This document shows, in pieces, positions 26,801 to 35,568 of a DNA stretch of 64,000 bases (the first letter of the stretch is position 1; each line of letters opens with the position of its first letter). The translations under genes were made by a program, and so were the position numbers. The stretch covers positions 4,960,001 through 5,024,000 of the forward strand of contig NC_005027.1 of NCBI RefSeq assembly GCF_000196115.1. Direction: 5' to 3'. Under the pieces are notes generated by a model, which worked only from the letters and a program-made list of their open reading frames with translations, did not search any database and was not told the origin of the DNA. Origin of the DNA: Rhodopirellula baltica SH 1. Lineage in GTDB: Bacteria > Planctomycetota > Planctomycetia > Pirellulales > Pirellulaceae.

Positions 26801-29579
26801 GATCGCTCCATGCTTCCGCCATCGCCAATCGACCAGTATTGGCAAGAGAAAACGTCGCAATCTTCCCATTATCTTGAACAATCAAACCACGCCGAGACTC
26901 ACTCGTTGGAGCCTGAGCCAACAACAATTGATCCGCGATCACAGGTAGCGAAGCGACTGTTTTGGATTGATGAACGGTCGCTGACAACCAGCGCAGTTCC
27001 CACGGTAATGGATCGTTGGGAAACCGCTGTCGATAGTCTTCGGTCAACTCCGAAAGAATCCGTCGAGCGTCGGAGAACTCGTTCCGATCCACACGCGCTT
27101 TGGCCAGCCCGATCTGCGAAACATACGACTCATATTCCGCCTCGGCTCGAGCGATCTCGGCCTTCTCCTGAGCAACCAGGGCGGCGTTTGCACTGATGCG
27201 AGCCTCCTCTGCATTTAACTCGGCGCGTTTTTCGTTGCGTTCCGCTTCCTTCGCATTCTTAACAGCGAGCTTCGCGTTTTCGACGGCTTCCTTTGCATTC
27301 GCGTCCGCCTTCTCCGCGTTTTTTTTCGCTAACTCTTCCCCAGCCAGAGCGCGATCCAAGTTATCCTCGGCCAATTGCAAATTGTTTCTCGCTTGTTTGG
27401 TCGCACCTTCTGCGATTTTCCTTTGCTCCTCAGCTTCCTTGCGTCTCAGCTCCGCATTCTCTGCAAATTGCCGTGCCTCTTGTTCTTTCGCGTTGATCGT
27501 CACCAATGCGAACGCACCGCCGACAAAGATGAACAACAACATCGCAGCGACGGCACGCTTCAAGAACTTGAACCGCGACTCACGAGCCTTGCGATCCTGA
27601 ATGGATTGTTCCAGCTTCGTCGCCAGGGTTTCGTGCTCGGGCGAATCATGCAGCAACAAGCCATCCGGTTTCAGCAACGACAAACCAAGATCAAAGTCTT
27701 TGTTGTCATGAGCTGCGGAAGCGTGAGCCAACCGCGCCCGAGCGATGCCCTCTCGCGCTGTTTGGTTTCCATCCCACAGATGAAGTGCTTCCTCAAACCC
27801 AAACGTCGCTCGTGAGAACAACGTGTACGAAAGCGTCTGCTCGGCCTTGTTCAGATCATCTGTCGCCCTGGCCGCCAACGAGATGCTTTCGGAGTGCGAT
27901 CGGTATTCGCGAATGGCTTCTTGGAACTCGATCACGCTCGAATAGCGGTCTTCGATGCGAGTCGCCATCGCTTTGCGAGCAATGTTGAGCAGTTCGCCTT
28001 CGTGCCGTGGGTCCACTTCGCGAATTTCGTTGGTCGCGACCGCTCGCAAACACTCTCGAACATTCTTTGCGTGGTGCGGCGCCTTGCCGGTGACGATCAT
28101 GAACAGCGTTGCGCCGAGCAAATAGATATCCGCCGCTGGACCGATCGCCTCTAACGGTCCCGTCGCCATTTCAGGCGCCATGAACGATGGTGTGCCACCC
28201 AATCCTTTCGCGGGTGTGATTGAATTGAGTTTTTCAAACTGAGGCATCGCCAACGCGATTCCCCAATCCATCACCATCACGACACCAAAGTCACCTAACA
28301 TCACGTTTTCTGGTTTGATGTCTCGGTGAATGATCCCTCGCGTGTGAGCGAACGCGATTGCGTCGGCCACTTTGATGAGAATCTCGAGATTCTCATCCCG
28401 CGACTTCTCGCCGATGATTTTGTTCCAAGGCGTGCCGACGACACGTTTCATGGCGTAGAACAAAGTGTTCTCACCAGTCACCGCAACGTCGTGAATGGGA
28501 ACGATGTTGGGGTGATCCAAGTCGCCGGTGATCACCGCTTCGGTCAAGAACTGCTGACGCCGGCTGTTCTCAGTGGACTCCAATCTCCCCTGTTTCCGAA
28601 GTGCGTCGCGTTTGTCTTCTTCCAACGGCTTGATGATCTTGACCGCGATCAATCGATCCAAAGATCCTTGCCGAGCAACGAAAACATTGCCCATCCCACC
28701 TTTGCCAAGCAACCGAACCAATCGGTAGTCCGACGCTTCGGTTTCGCTTTCCTGCGGAGTCGTGACTTGCCGCCCACGCAGAGGCAACGACGAACCGGCA
28801 ACCGCCGATCCAAACTCACTAAACGACGCAACCGTCGCCGCACCGGTGTGAAATTCCTGCGACAGTTTGGACCAATAACTCACGTCCTCGGATGTCAATT
28901 CGCGAGGGTTGATGGTTTGACCAATGTCTTCGTCGGTCAGGATGGTTCCCTCGGTCGCCTCGTTCGCATCCTCTCGAGTCTTGGAATTGGCGTGGATGGT
29001 GGGGATCGTTTTTTCCGCCGTTTCATCCAACGTCGCATTGAGATCAACGGTGGCCTCTGTTTCCACCACGGTCAGGTCCGACTCTTGGACGGTTGCGTCG
29101 ACATCGTTCAATGTTTCGTCGACAACCGTGACATTGGAGTCCGATACCGTTTGGTCCGCCTCAAGCAGCGTTTCATCTGGGTCAAAGTCAGCGTCTTCCG
29201 CGACCGTTTCATTCACATCTGAAACCGTCGAAGACGCATCCGCAATCGTTGCATCGGCGTCCGTTACGGTCAGGGAATTTTCAATGATGGTTTGATCGGT
29301 ATCTTGCACCGTCTGGTCGGTTTCCTCGACGGTTTTGTCCAAATCAGCGACCGTCGCATCCGGATCGTTTGAAGGAGCGACCGGAATGATATTGCCTTCG
29401 TCCAAGGTTGCATACAAGTCGACATGATCGACCGTTTCGCTCAGCCCGCGATGATCGTTTCGTTCAATCGAATCGGTTTCCTCAACCGTCTCATCCAAAC
29501 TGAAATGGTTTTCGGTCGCATTCTCATCCTCCGGTAAACCGTGATCTGGTTCGCCTTGTCGATCTTTATCATTCGTCAC
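23811..29579 (-). CDS. Ser/Thr protein kinase with N-terminal Thr heptad repeat and C-terminal WD40 repeats
   Basis: A 1922-residue Hanks-type kinase with a GTG start at 29579 (GGAG 7 nt upstream). Residues 76-177 hold an acidic repeat with Thr-Val/Ile every 7 residues. The kinase domain (about 285-560) has the glycine loop GKGGMGNVF, Lys 314 (AVKIIK), HRDIKPEN with Asp 420, a DWG triplet (438-440) instead of DFG, and APE. A single membrane segment near residue 680 (AVAAMLLFIFVGGAFALVTI) is followed by an Ala/Glu/Lys-rich coiled coil of about 140 residues, then about seventeen WD40-like blades (for example VRLWNLN-, VWDAE- and VRVWDPI-type strands). The kinase is thus cytoplasmic and the WD40 part outside. 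Its start lies within the end of the upstream surface protein gene. Confidence 0.9.
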   Translation of the reverse strand: MTNDKDRQGEPDHGLPEDENATENHFSLDETVEETDSIERNDHRGLSETVDHVDLYATLDEGNIIPVAPSNDPDATVADLDKTVEETDQTVQDTDQTIIENSLTVTDADATIADASSTVSDVNETVAEDADFDPDETLLEADQTVSDSNVTVVDETLNDVDATVQESDLTVVETEATVDLNATLDETAEKTIPTIHANSKTREDANEATEGTILTDEDIGQTINPRELTSEDVSYWSKLSQEFHTGAATVASFSEFGSAVAGSSLPLRGRQVTTPQESETEASDYRLVRLLGKGGMGNVFVARQGSLDRLIAVKIIKPLEEDKRDALRKQGRLESTENSRRQQFLTEAVITGDLDHPNIVPIHDVAVTGENTLFYAMKRVVGTPWNKIIGEKSRDENLEILIKVADAIAFAHTRGIIHRDIKPENVMLGDFGVVMVMDWGIALAMPQFEKLNSITPAKGLGGTPSFMAPEMATGPLEAIGPAADIYLLGATLFMIVTGKAPHHAKNVRECLRAVATNEIREVDPRHEGELLNIARKAMATRIEDRYSSVIEFQEAIREYRSHSESISLAARATDDLNKAEQTLSYTLFSRATFGFEEALHLWDGNQTAREGIARARLAHASAAHDNKDFDLGLSLLKPDGLLLHDSPEHETLATKLEQSIQDRKARESRFKFLKRAVAAMLLFIFVGGAFALVTINAKEQEARQFAENAELRRKEAEEQRKIAEGATKQARNNLQLAEDNLDRALAGEELAKKNAEKADANAKEAVENAKLAVKNAKEAERNEKRAELNAEEARISANAALVAQEKAEIARAEAEYESYVSQIGLAKARVDRNEFSDARRILSELTEDYRQRFPNDPLPWELRWLSATVHQSKTVASLPVIADQLLLAQAPTSESRRGLIVQDNGKIATFSLANTGRLAMAEAWSDPNGGFVTAAAMNESGEQVALGMLDGKIEIWNEDLSVRVSRLPAHDGPVSDLGFADSNTLVSSSTDRTIRLWNLNSRNESDIPAYSEHWHVGPVTQVAAVRDGETVWVSAAVNDSARGRVAVWNIGVNRDGAGTRVGRFMQHDSEVSALSAWMEDDSPVFASGDTDGNVFVWGQGDLVDADPKKSIESAVQDLASVDASNTRIDEPKASAEPAPIHRGGVQAIRYDKTIDRLITAGKDYVVRTWKLADIPHEAELGPWARERSLRGHGGAVKAAVFVPASGGDVLSLGDDQTLRYWESETGRLDSRLEEDLTSARASSNQDLAADGLDAFETAAHDDEIWSARFSPDGTKVVTSSRDHTARVLSIDPGTSRFDTRLTISSDQSSSEEDGGTLEEGSAFGAMSMRMDPVHRRLFLGNADATVRIWDIDRGTELGSVRGTGLNDVLAVSKDGSLLATGSSSAESDVLVWKLDPSKQVSPRLLHRLNGHEESVAALAISPDSQWLFSGDRAGRGRVWDLQTGEPVGEPIDDLLGFRINTASFAGDSKSVWVGSDNQSLMRWRWSDRTWVDRHDTNGFVMNLVVSPDGRQAITIDQSKRTDRTISNVTWWDLSNGKQQRLLSETFSNDQTSAFGGRPNFGGAAFSTDGRLARLVVTPAGGRSSRVETWDLSGNVGTAKRVAAVELPERIGECTAVASLQGARFVTMHGNAAFRWDGDSNTHLMSYRAHGAVTRATFAGGDRRVITASRSVKVWDAESGKTVGKLESPHEGTVRAIAISPKETFRLVTGGDDSRVRVWDFDEETGSFQSVRQWNDPILQGGIASLDFSPDGSCLLATTNQGAATLMRMDGKATLNLVADPSLGKLNVGRFSNDSRWVAVGGSDNVARMWDVSKWFKNPRLGGADMKAPIQLIGHAEPIADLAVLSNPLRLFTASEDRSVRVWDPIAQGANHDEQARFGRELLELRGHKNALSALDLTDKGDLMMTASEDGTVRLWPAMVDPD

Positions 29580-32178
29580 GATCAGGCTCCTTGTTTGGGA
29601 GTTGATCCGAATCCAACTCTTCTAAGTCGAGCGGAATCAAACGCAGCGTTCCCGCTTCCAAGTCATCACCGGTTTGAATCGGACGTCCATCTCTCAGTTC
29701 AACCTGCAGAATCGTGCGTTCATCCGACTCGCCAATCACATATTGAATTTCGTACTCGCCATCGGGAAGTTTCGAAAAGAGTCGGTTCAAGGAATCACTT
29801 TCCAAGGATCGGTCCGGCAAACGCACCGGTTCGATCAGATCCGCCGCTTCGGGATCGGGCGAAAGAGCACGAAGCTGAAAGAACTCCTCCCGAATCGCTG
29901 TTGGACTGGACGAAGCTTCGGACGTTTCAAACGTCACGCTCGTGAGCGTTGTGGTGGTCGTTATCACGACGGGGGTCACCGGATCAACCGGCTCGGGAAT
30001 CACATCTCGGACAGGCAAAAAAGCAAGCGGAACATTCACGCGTGGAATGACAAAGAACGCTGCCCCTGATTCCAGAATCGGACCAGCTGAGGTTTGTGTC
30101 AAAGGATTGTCCGTTGATGAAATCACGCTTCCGGGAACATCCAACGAAACGAGAAGTCCGTCCGTGTTGGGTTGCGTGATGGATTCGCCGATCAACTGGA
30201 TCGATTCATGATGCTCCACCGCAAACAAAACGTTCAACGGGTCGGTGGCACTTCCGCGTCCATTCAATGTCGATTCGAGAATATCGTTTTCTAAATACAC
30301 ATGGCTGACACTGGTCGTTTGAAACGATCCAGGAAGATTTTCGACACGTTGGAACCGTTCCGTTTCGGCTCCCCAGTCAACAATCAATGTCAAACCGTTT
30401 TCACCTTCGGTTCCGAGATTGACCGACAGAATTCCCTCGGCGTCATTGACATCAAACTGTGACAGGATGTTCGTGCGAATGGAGTCATGCTGATAGAACG
30501 CTTCGGTCAATTCACCAGGTTCCGGCGCAACCGGAGGAGCAGCCGGACGGGGCGGCAAATCGGGATTGGGTGGAACAAGGTCTTCGGGATCGAGTACCGG
30601 TCGCGGTGTGAATTGTCTCGCGATTCCGACGCCATCCCCGGTATTGATTTCGAATTGCCGACCGAGTTCGATCGCGGGTGCAGAAAGTGTCACCGCGCCG
30701 GCTTCAATGGATGCCGCTTGGATCTGCACATCATCCAACGCCACAATCCGTTGTGAGGATGACAACCGCACTCGGCCGTCGGTCCCAAGTGCCACGACTT
30801 CGGGATCCAACTTGCGATCGGGTCCATCCTCGACGGATTCATCATCCATCAAAATCAAATCGCCCTCAGCGTGCACGTCAACGAACCCATCGCCGGCCAT
30901 CACGTCTTTGATGATCACATCACCATCGTTGCGAACCCAGATGGAACCTTGGTGAACGATTACTTTTTCGAGAGTCAGATCAAGTCCACCGAATTGTTCC
31001 AAACGAAAGTCGCCCGCGCCAAACTCGACGCGCGCAACCACCGGTTCGTCCACCGCCAACCAAACCAAGTCCACGTTTCCATCACCGGCATCAACGTCCA
31101 ATTGAGTCACCGATTGCAACTCCAACTCTCGTATGTTGCCGATGCCGTCGTTTGCTTCAAGAAGAAGATCGTCTGCAATAAAATCAGCCAAATTGTCCAC
31201 GGCGGAATCGTTGATTGAATTCGCAAACACCTCGACTCGCGCGTCGCCGGCATCGATCTGCTCCACAATCAAATCAGACTGGCTGACCAATTGCACATCT
31301 GCATTGGTCGTGAGTATTCGGACGTTGGAAATTTGGTTGCCGGATTGATTCAACGTCACTTCCGCATCCGCGGTTACATCTAAGTCGTCGACCACCAAAG
31401 TACTGGTCGCCAACTGACGAACCGCACCTTGACCAGTGACTTCCAACACCGGCGTGGTCAAATGCGATTCCAAAACCAGATCGTCTTGCAGCCCGATCAA
31501 TTGCACTCGGTCCTGAACCGTGGTGGTTGCTTCTCCCAAGTCGACGCGTCCGACATCCTCGGTGGTCAGTTCGTTGATGTTGACGACCGACATCCCCAAC
31601 TCAGGCAACAACGCGAATGATGTCGTTGCGTTCCCGCGGACCGAGATCATCTCCGCCGATACGTCGACATTGTTTCCTATGGTTGATGGCGAAAGCACTT
31701 CGACATCCACGCTGTCGTTTCCGAGCCCGCCGCGAACGGTCGCATCCAAACCATCAGGCAATCGCAAGAGCAACGAATCGTTGCCAGCCCCCAAGTTCAC
31801 TCGAACGCGGCCACCGGTGATAGCGTCGACGCCGATTGAATCGACCTGAATCGGATTGCCAATCACGTCTTGGCCAATCGTGATGGGGATGATGCCGGTT
31901 ACCGAATCTGTGAACTGAAGTTCGCCGCCCGGAGTGAGCGATGATTCGATGGTGTCAAACCCCGCGTCCCCTTGAACCAACAATTCACCCAACGCGGTCA
32001 ACTCGGCAGTCGCATTGAGAACCAATCGTTTCTCAAGCGGACGAATGCTGGGAACAAACCGGGCCGGCGGCCTGACTTCGGCGGCATCGGCTCGAGTCCA
32101 TTTTGCCCACGAACGCGACCAAATTCGCGACGCCTTCGGCCTCCAATCGCGAGCCAATTTGGACTGGAGAAATCGCAT
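29569..32178 (-). CDS. Large surface protein with LEPR-XLL-like N-terminus
   Basis: An 869-residue protein of unknown function. Residues 48-56 read LEKRLVLNA, a variant of the LEPR-XLL motif at the N-terminus of many giant planctomycete secreted proteins. The rest is acidic and beta-rich with short parallel-strand-like repeats (DVDAGDGNVDLVWL, DVHAEGDLILMDDES, TVRGGLGNDSVDVEV), suggesting a beta-helix or filament. A proline-rich stretch lies near residue 540 (NPDLPPRPAAPPVAPEP). It is followed without a gap by the kinase-WD40 gene, whose start overlaps its stop by 11 nt, so the two are probably co-translated. No clear ribosome-binding site was seen for the ATG at 32178. Confidence 0.75.
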   Translation of the reverse strand: MRFLQSKLARDWRPKASRIWSRSWAKWTRADAAEVRPPARFVPSIRPLEKRLVLNATAELTALGELLVQGDAGFDTIESSLTPGGELQFTDSVTGIIPITIGQDVIGNPIQVDSIGVDAITGGRVRVNLGAGNDSLLLRLPDGLDATVRGGLGNDSVDVEVLSPSTIGNNVDVSAEMISVRGNATTSFALLPELGMSVVNINELTTEDVGRVDLGEATTTVQDRVQLIGLQDDLVLESHLTTPVLEVTGQGAVRQLATSTLVVDDLDVTADAEVTLNQSGNQISNVRILTTNADVQLVSQSDLIVEQIDAGDARVEVFANSINDSAVDNLADFIADDLLLEANDGIGNIRELELQSVTQLDVDAGDGNVDLVWLAVDEPVVARVEFGAGDFRLEQFGGLDLTLEKVIVHQGSIWVRNDGDVIIKDVMAGDGFVDVHAEGDLILMDDESVEDGPDRKLDPEVVALGTDGRVRLSSSQRIVALDDVQIQAASIEAGAVTLSAPAIELGRQFEINTGDGVGIARQFTPRPVLDPEDLVPPNPDLPPRPAAPPVAPEPGELTEAFYQHDSIRTNILSQFDVNDAEGILSVNLGTEGENGLTLIVDWGAETERFQRVENLPGSFQTTSVSHVYLENDILESTLNGRGSATDPLNVLFAVEHHESIQLIGESITQPNTDGLLVSLDVPGSVISSTDNPLTQTSAGPILESGAAFFVIPRVNVPLAFLPVRDVIPEPVDPVTPVVITTTTTLTSVTFETSEASSSPTAIREEFFQLRALSPDPEAADLIEPVRLPDRSLESDSLNRLFSKLPDGEYEIQYVIGESDERTILQVELRDGRPIQTGDDLEAGTLRLIPLDLEELDSDQLPNKEPDRDE

Positions 32179-32473
32179 GATTCAGGAGGCTTTGGTGACC
32201 GAGTGACGAACGTGTATCGAGACGATTTCGCGAAGAAATATTCTAATCCGCACTTGCTTCAGGAACATTCAAAAGCCTCGTCCCCACCGAAGAACTGGTT
32301 CTGGTGGAAGAAACCGCCCAAATCGCAACGTTAAGGTGTTCCGATTGCAACGATTCTCCCCGGTTTAGCGGTTGTTGCGATCAAAATGGGGAAAGGAACG
32401 GGTTCCGCCGATTCAGACCATGAGGGACCTGCGTGAGTTCCCTCCGGAACTGGACGCAAATTGAAGCGAAGCT

Positions 32474-33277
32474 ATGAACTTCACCCAAGCAATGATGGCT
32501 CAATCGCGATCGACCGCAATCATCTTCGCCGATGTTTCTCGACCACTCTGGATCGGTCGTGCCTGGCGAATCGCGCTGCTGGTGCTCGGTTGTTCTGCTT
32601 TCGTCTCAGCGACAGCGAACGCCCAACAATCGCACTCGGTGTCATTGGCACCCGCAACACAGTCCGCCACGTTTCGAACCATGCTGCAGGGCGATTCAAG
32701 CCACACGCAAGCCGCCCAAACGGTCTCGCACCAATTGACCGACCGAGCATCCTCATCAGACGCCACCCAAACGGACCCGCAGCAACGCGCCGCGAAAAGG
32801 CTGCAGTCGCGATTTGCGGCACTCGAAAAACCCATTCGCGAAATTCGCGTGGTTCAGGCGGATGTCGCGGGGGCGTTTCCGGAAAACCACGCAGCGGAAT
32901 TGCTCACACCAATGGCATCGCACGTGATCGAAAGCGATTGGTATGAAATCCCAACTTACGATCGTTACCCGGTTTGTTTCTTCCATCAACCATTGCACTT
33001 TGAAGAACGAAATTTGGAACGCTGCGGAAATGGACACGGCTGTTTGACCAACGCGGTCTCCACGTTCTGGTTCCTCACCAACACCGCCGTTTGGCCGTAT
33101 CGAATGGGTAGCGAACCGCATTGTCAGTGCGTCAACTCAGCAGGCGACTGCAAGACTTGCCAACGTTACGCATGCCCGATCGAACCATTGCATACCGATG
33201 GCACCCGGCATGAATTCGCGAAAGGTGTGCTGGCCGAAGCCGCCGTGATCGCCGGTTTCACCTTTTTAGTGCTCTGA
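32474..33277 (+). CDS. Secreted Cys-containing planctomycete protein of unknown function
   Basis: A 267-residue protein. A signal peptide-like stretch (RIALLVLGCSAFVSATANAQ) ends near residue 50. After a Ser/Thr/Gln-rich linker comes a conserved-looking core with WYEIPTYDRYPVCFFHQPLH, FEERNLERCGNGHGC and HCQCVNSAGDCKTCQRYACP, giving at least nine cysteines. The FHQPLxFEExNLERCG pattern is familiar from uncharacterised planctomycete proteins. The C-terminal 20 residues are hydrophobic (AEAAVIAGFTFLVL) and may be a membrane anchor. Nothing in the neighbourhood explains its role. Confidence 0.7.
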   Translation: MNFTQAMMAQSRSTAIIFADVSRPLWIGRAWRIALLVLGCSAFVSATANAQQSHSVSLAPATQSATFRTMLQGDSSHTQAAQTVSHQLTDRASSSDATQTDPQQRAAKRLQSRFAALEKPIREIRVVQADVAGAFPENHAAELLTPMASHVIESDWYEIPTYDRYPVCFFHQPLHFEERNLERCGNGHGCLTNAVSTFWFLTNTAVWPYRMGSEPHCQCVNSAGDCKTCQRYACPIEPLHTDGTRHEFAKGVLAEAAVIAGFTFLVL

Positions 33278-33425
33278 ATTCGCCTCGATCGATGCGATTC
33301 ATCCACAGCTGGAAACACCCAATCTCGGTGAGTCTGTGGTAGTTTGTTTGCACCGATCAAAATGTCCCGCGACGAAGGCAATCTCGGCCCATCCGGTCAC
33401 GGGCAATCGTTGAAAAGGAAGCACC

Positions 33426-34358
33426 ATGAGTGACTCAGTCTCACACCTGATCTTTGACGTCGAAAGCATCGCCGATGGCGATCTCATCTCGCGCGTCCGC
33501 TACTCGGGTGAAGACTTGTCCCCGGACGAGGCCATTGCGAAGTATCAAGCCGAACGATTGGAACAAACCGGATCGACGTTTATCCCCCACACTTTTCAGG
33601 TTCCCATCGCGGTTGTGGTCGCCAAAGTCACATCCGACTTTCGTTTGGTGGACATCAAATCGCTGGACGAACCCGAGTTTCGCCCACATGTCATCACCAA
33701 GTACTTCTGGCAAGGCTGGGAGATGTACAACATGCCCCAGTGGGTGACGTTCAACGGCCGATCGTTTGACATCCCAATCATGGAACTGTCAGCGTTCCGG
33801 TATGGAATTTCGATTCCCAAATGGTTTGACGACAGCGGCTACAAATCGCGTCGCAACCGGTTCAGCACGCATGCCCACTTGGATTTGCAGGAACTGCTGA
33901 CCAACTTCGGTGCCGCTCGCTTCAACGGAGGGCTCAACTTGGCCGCCCAAACGTTGAACAAACCCGGCAAAATGGGACTCAGTGGCGATCAGGTCCAAGC
34001 GTCTTACGATGCCGGCAATCAGAAGGAGATCAGTGACTACTGCCGCTGCGATGTGTTGGACACGTACTTCGTGTTCCTGCGGTGCATGGTGCTGACGGGC
34101 AAACTGGAATTGGAACGAGAGATCGAACTGGTCCAGCAGACACGTGATTGGATCGAAAAGGAAAGCGAAACATGCCAGGCCTGCGCTGATTACATGACGC
34201 AAATTGGCGATTGGGACAATCCTTGGTTAGCCGAATCGGAAGAAGTCGACGCCGAAGAAGCGGAAAGCAAAGACGCCGCCGCGGATAACGGTTCGAACAG
34301 CAAGGCATCATCGGACGGCGATCGCGAAACGGCCGATTCGGACGAATCCAAAGCATGA
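33426..34358 (+). CDS. Predicted 3'-5' exonuclease, PolB-like exonuclease family
   Basis: A 310-residue protein with the DnaQ-like exonuclease pattern: ExoI IFDVESIADGDL (Asp and Glu at about residues 10-12), ExoII in WVTFNGRSFDIPIMELSAF, and ExoIII in ISDYCRCDVLDTYFVFLR. These motifs match the predicted 3'-5' exonuclease related to the PolB proofreading domain. The substrate is unknown. The last 40 residues are acidic and low in complexity. The next gene starts 16 nt downstream, so the two may be co-transcribed. Confidence 0.8.
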   Translation: MSDSVSHLIFDVESIADGDLISRVRYSGEDLSPDEAIAKYQAERLEQTGSTFIPHTFQVPIAVVVAKVTSDFRLVDIKSLDEPEFRPHVITKYFWQGWEMYNMPQWVTFNGRSFDIPIMELSAFRYGISIPKWFDDSGYKSRRNRFSTHAHLDLQELLTNFGAARFNGGLNLAAQTLNKPGKMGLSGDQVQASYDAGNQKEISDYCRCDVLDTYFVFLRCMVLTGKLELEREIELVQQTRDWIEKESETCQACADYMTQIGDWDNPWLAESEEVDAEEAESKDAAADNGSNSKASSDGDRETADSDESKA

Positions 34359-34374
34359 ATGCTGAGAATTCCTG

Positions 34375-35406
34375 ATGAGCGACCAAGCACTGCGAGTGAC
34401 CTGCCCCAATTGTGTGGCATTGATCGAATTCCCCGTTGTTTCACGCAACGACGAACCGAACAACCAAACGCTCCACAGCGGCTCATGCGCTGCTTGTTCG
34501 CATTTGATCGACTTGCAGTTTGCCGGCAACCAGGTCCCCGCCGACCCGCATTCGTTTGCCAACCGGCAACGAGCCGTCTCATTGTTGAAGCCTAACGAAT
34601 CCTCGGTTGAGAGTGTTTTGTTTGAGGCCCTTCAGTTGTTTCGCTGCAATTGGAAAGTCCTTTTGAGCGTGTCTTGCCTGACAACGTTGATCTGGTTTGT
34701 TTTGGTTGCATGGCCTTGCAGCAAACTGAGCGATCTCTGGACCGTGGCTCAACAAGACGCGACTCAGATACCGACCTTTGTTCTCGCGACGTTGATGGTG
34801 GTCTGTGTCGGTATTTTGACCACCGCCTACACAACGTCCGTGATGGCTAGGATGACGTTGGCCGTGGCTCGCTATGGCCGTGGCCGAAACCAGACCCCCG
34901 TTCGATTCGCTCCCGGATCGGACGCGATGCCGTCTCGTGGAAGTCTGTCCGTTCCCCCGCGTGTGCTGTTTCACATGACTTTGTTCATGTTGTTCGTTGC
35001 CGTGATGATGGGAATGCTGCTGGTGGTGGGAGTGGGCGTCATGATCGCATTCATGTTGGTCCTTCCCTTTCCTCGTGAAACTGCGACGCTGGTTGGTACG
35101 TTTTCCGTCGGCTGTGTTTATTTCGTTCTGATCTTCGCGTTGCAGTGGCTACTTTGGCCAAGCGTTTGCTTGATCGCCGACGGCCGATCCTCTTTCGGGC
35201 AAAGTCTGCAACAAAGTTTTGCATTGTCGTGGGTGCATCGGCGGGTGAGCCTGAAAGTCGTCACGTTCTACTTTTTGCTGTCCACGGTTGGTGCTTTGTT
35301 GCTCTACATCGGCCAAGCGATCACCACTCCGATCGCGAGTCTGCCGTTGGCGGTGGCGTATCTCCGAATGACAGGTGGCCAAACGGCTCTTGACCCGACC
35401 GAGTGA
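34375..35406 (+). CDS. Membrane protein with N-terminal zinc ribbon
   Basis: A 343-residue protein. The N-terminus has two Cys pairs, CPNC and CAAC, about 28 residues apart, forming a likely zinc ribbon on the cytoplasmic side. Five or six hydrophobic segments follow, among them one around VSCLTTLIWFVLVAWP, a long one around LFHMTLFMLFVAVMMGMLLV and one around FVLIFALQWLLWPSVCLI. No family was recognised with certainty; the arrangement recalls DUF4013-like or glycerophosphoryl diester phosphodiesterase-type membrane domains. It follows the exonuclease gene by 16 nt. Confidence 0.65.
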   Translation: MSDQALRVTCPNCVALIEFPVVSRNDEPNNQTLHSGSCAACSHLIDLQFAGNQVPADPHSFANRQRAVSLLKPNESSVESVLFEALQLFRCNWKVLLSVSCLTTLIWFVLVAWPCSKLSDLWTVAQQDATQIPTFVLATLMVVCVGILTTAYTTSVMARMTLAVARYGRGRNQTPVRFAPGSDAMPSRGSLSVPPRVLFHMTLFMLFVAVMMGMLLVVGVGVMIAFMLVLPFPRETATLVGTFSVGCVYFVLIFALQWLLWPSVCLIADGRSSFGQSLQQSFALSWVHRRVSLKVVTFYFLLSTVGALLLYIGQAITTPIASLPLAVAYLRMTGGQTALDPTE

Positions 35407-35568
35407 ATACGGACTCGATCCCTTCCCCCCACCTGATTCCGATCTCGAAACACGCTGCGCGCGGATTTCGGTTCACGACCTGGACGGATCATGCCGATCC
35501 TTCCGATTGGAGTGCGTACGCAAGGAACGCGTCGCCTCACCCTGGTTCGTCATGCGGGGGCATACGAA

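Noticed and set aside
28326-29222. 298-codon plus-strand frame opposite the kinase N-terminus
   Set aside because: Arises from the repetitive acidic codons of the kinase gene on the other strand.
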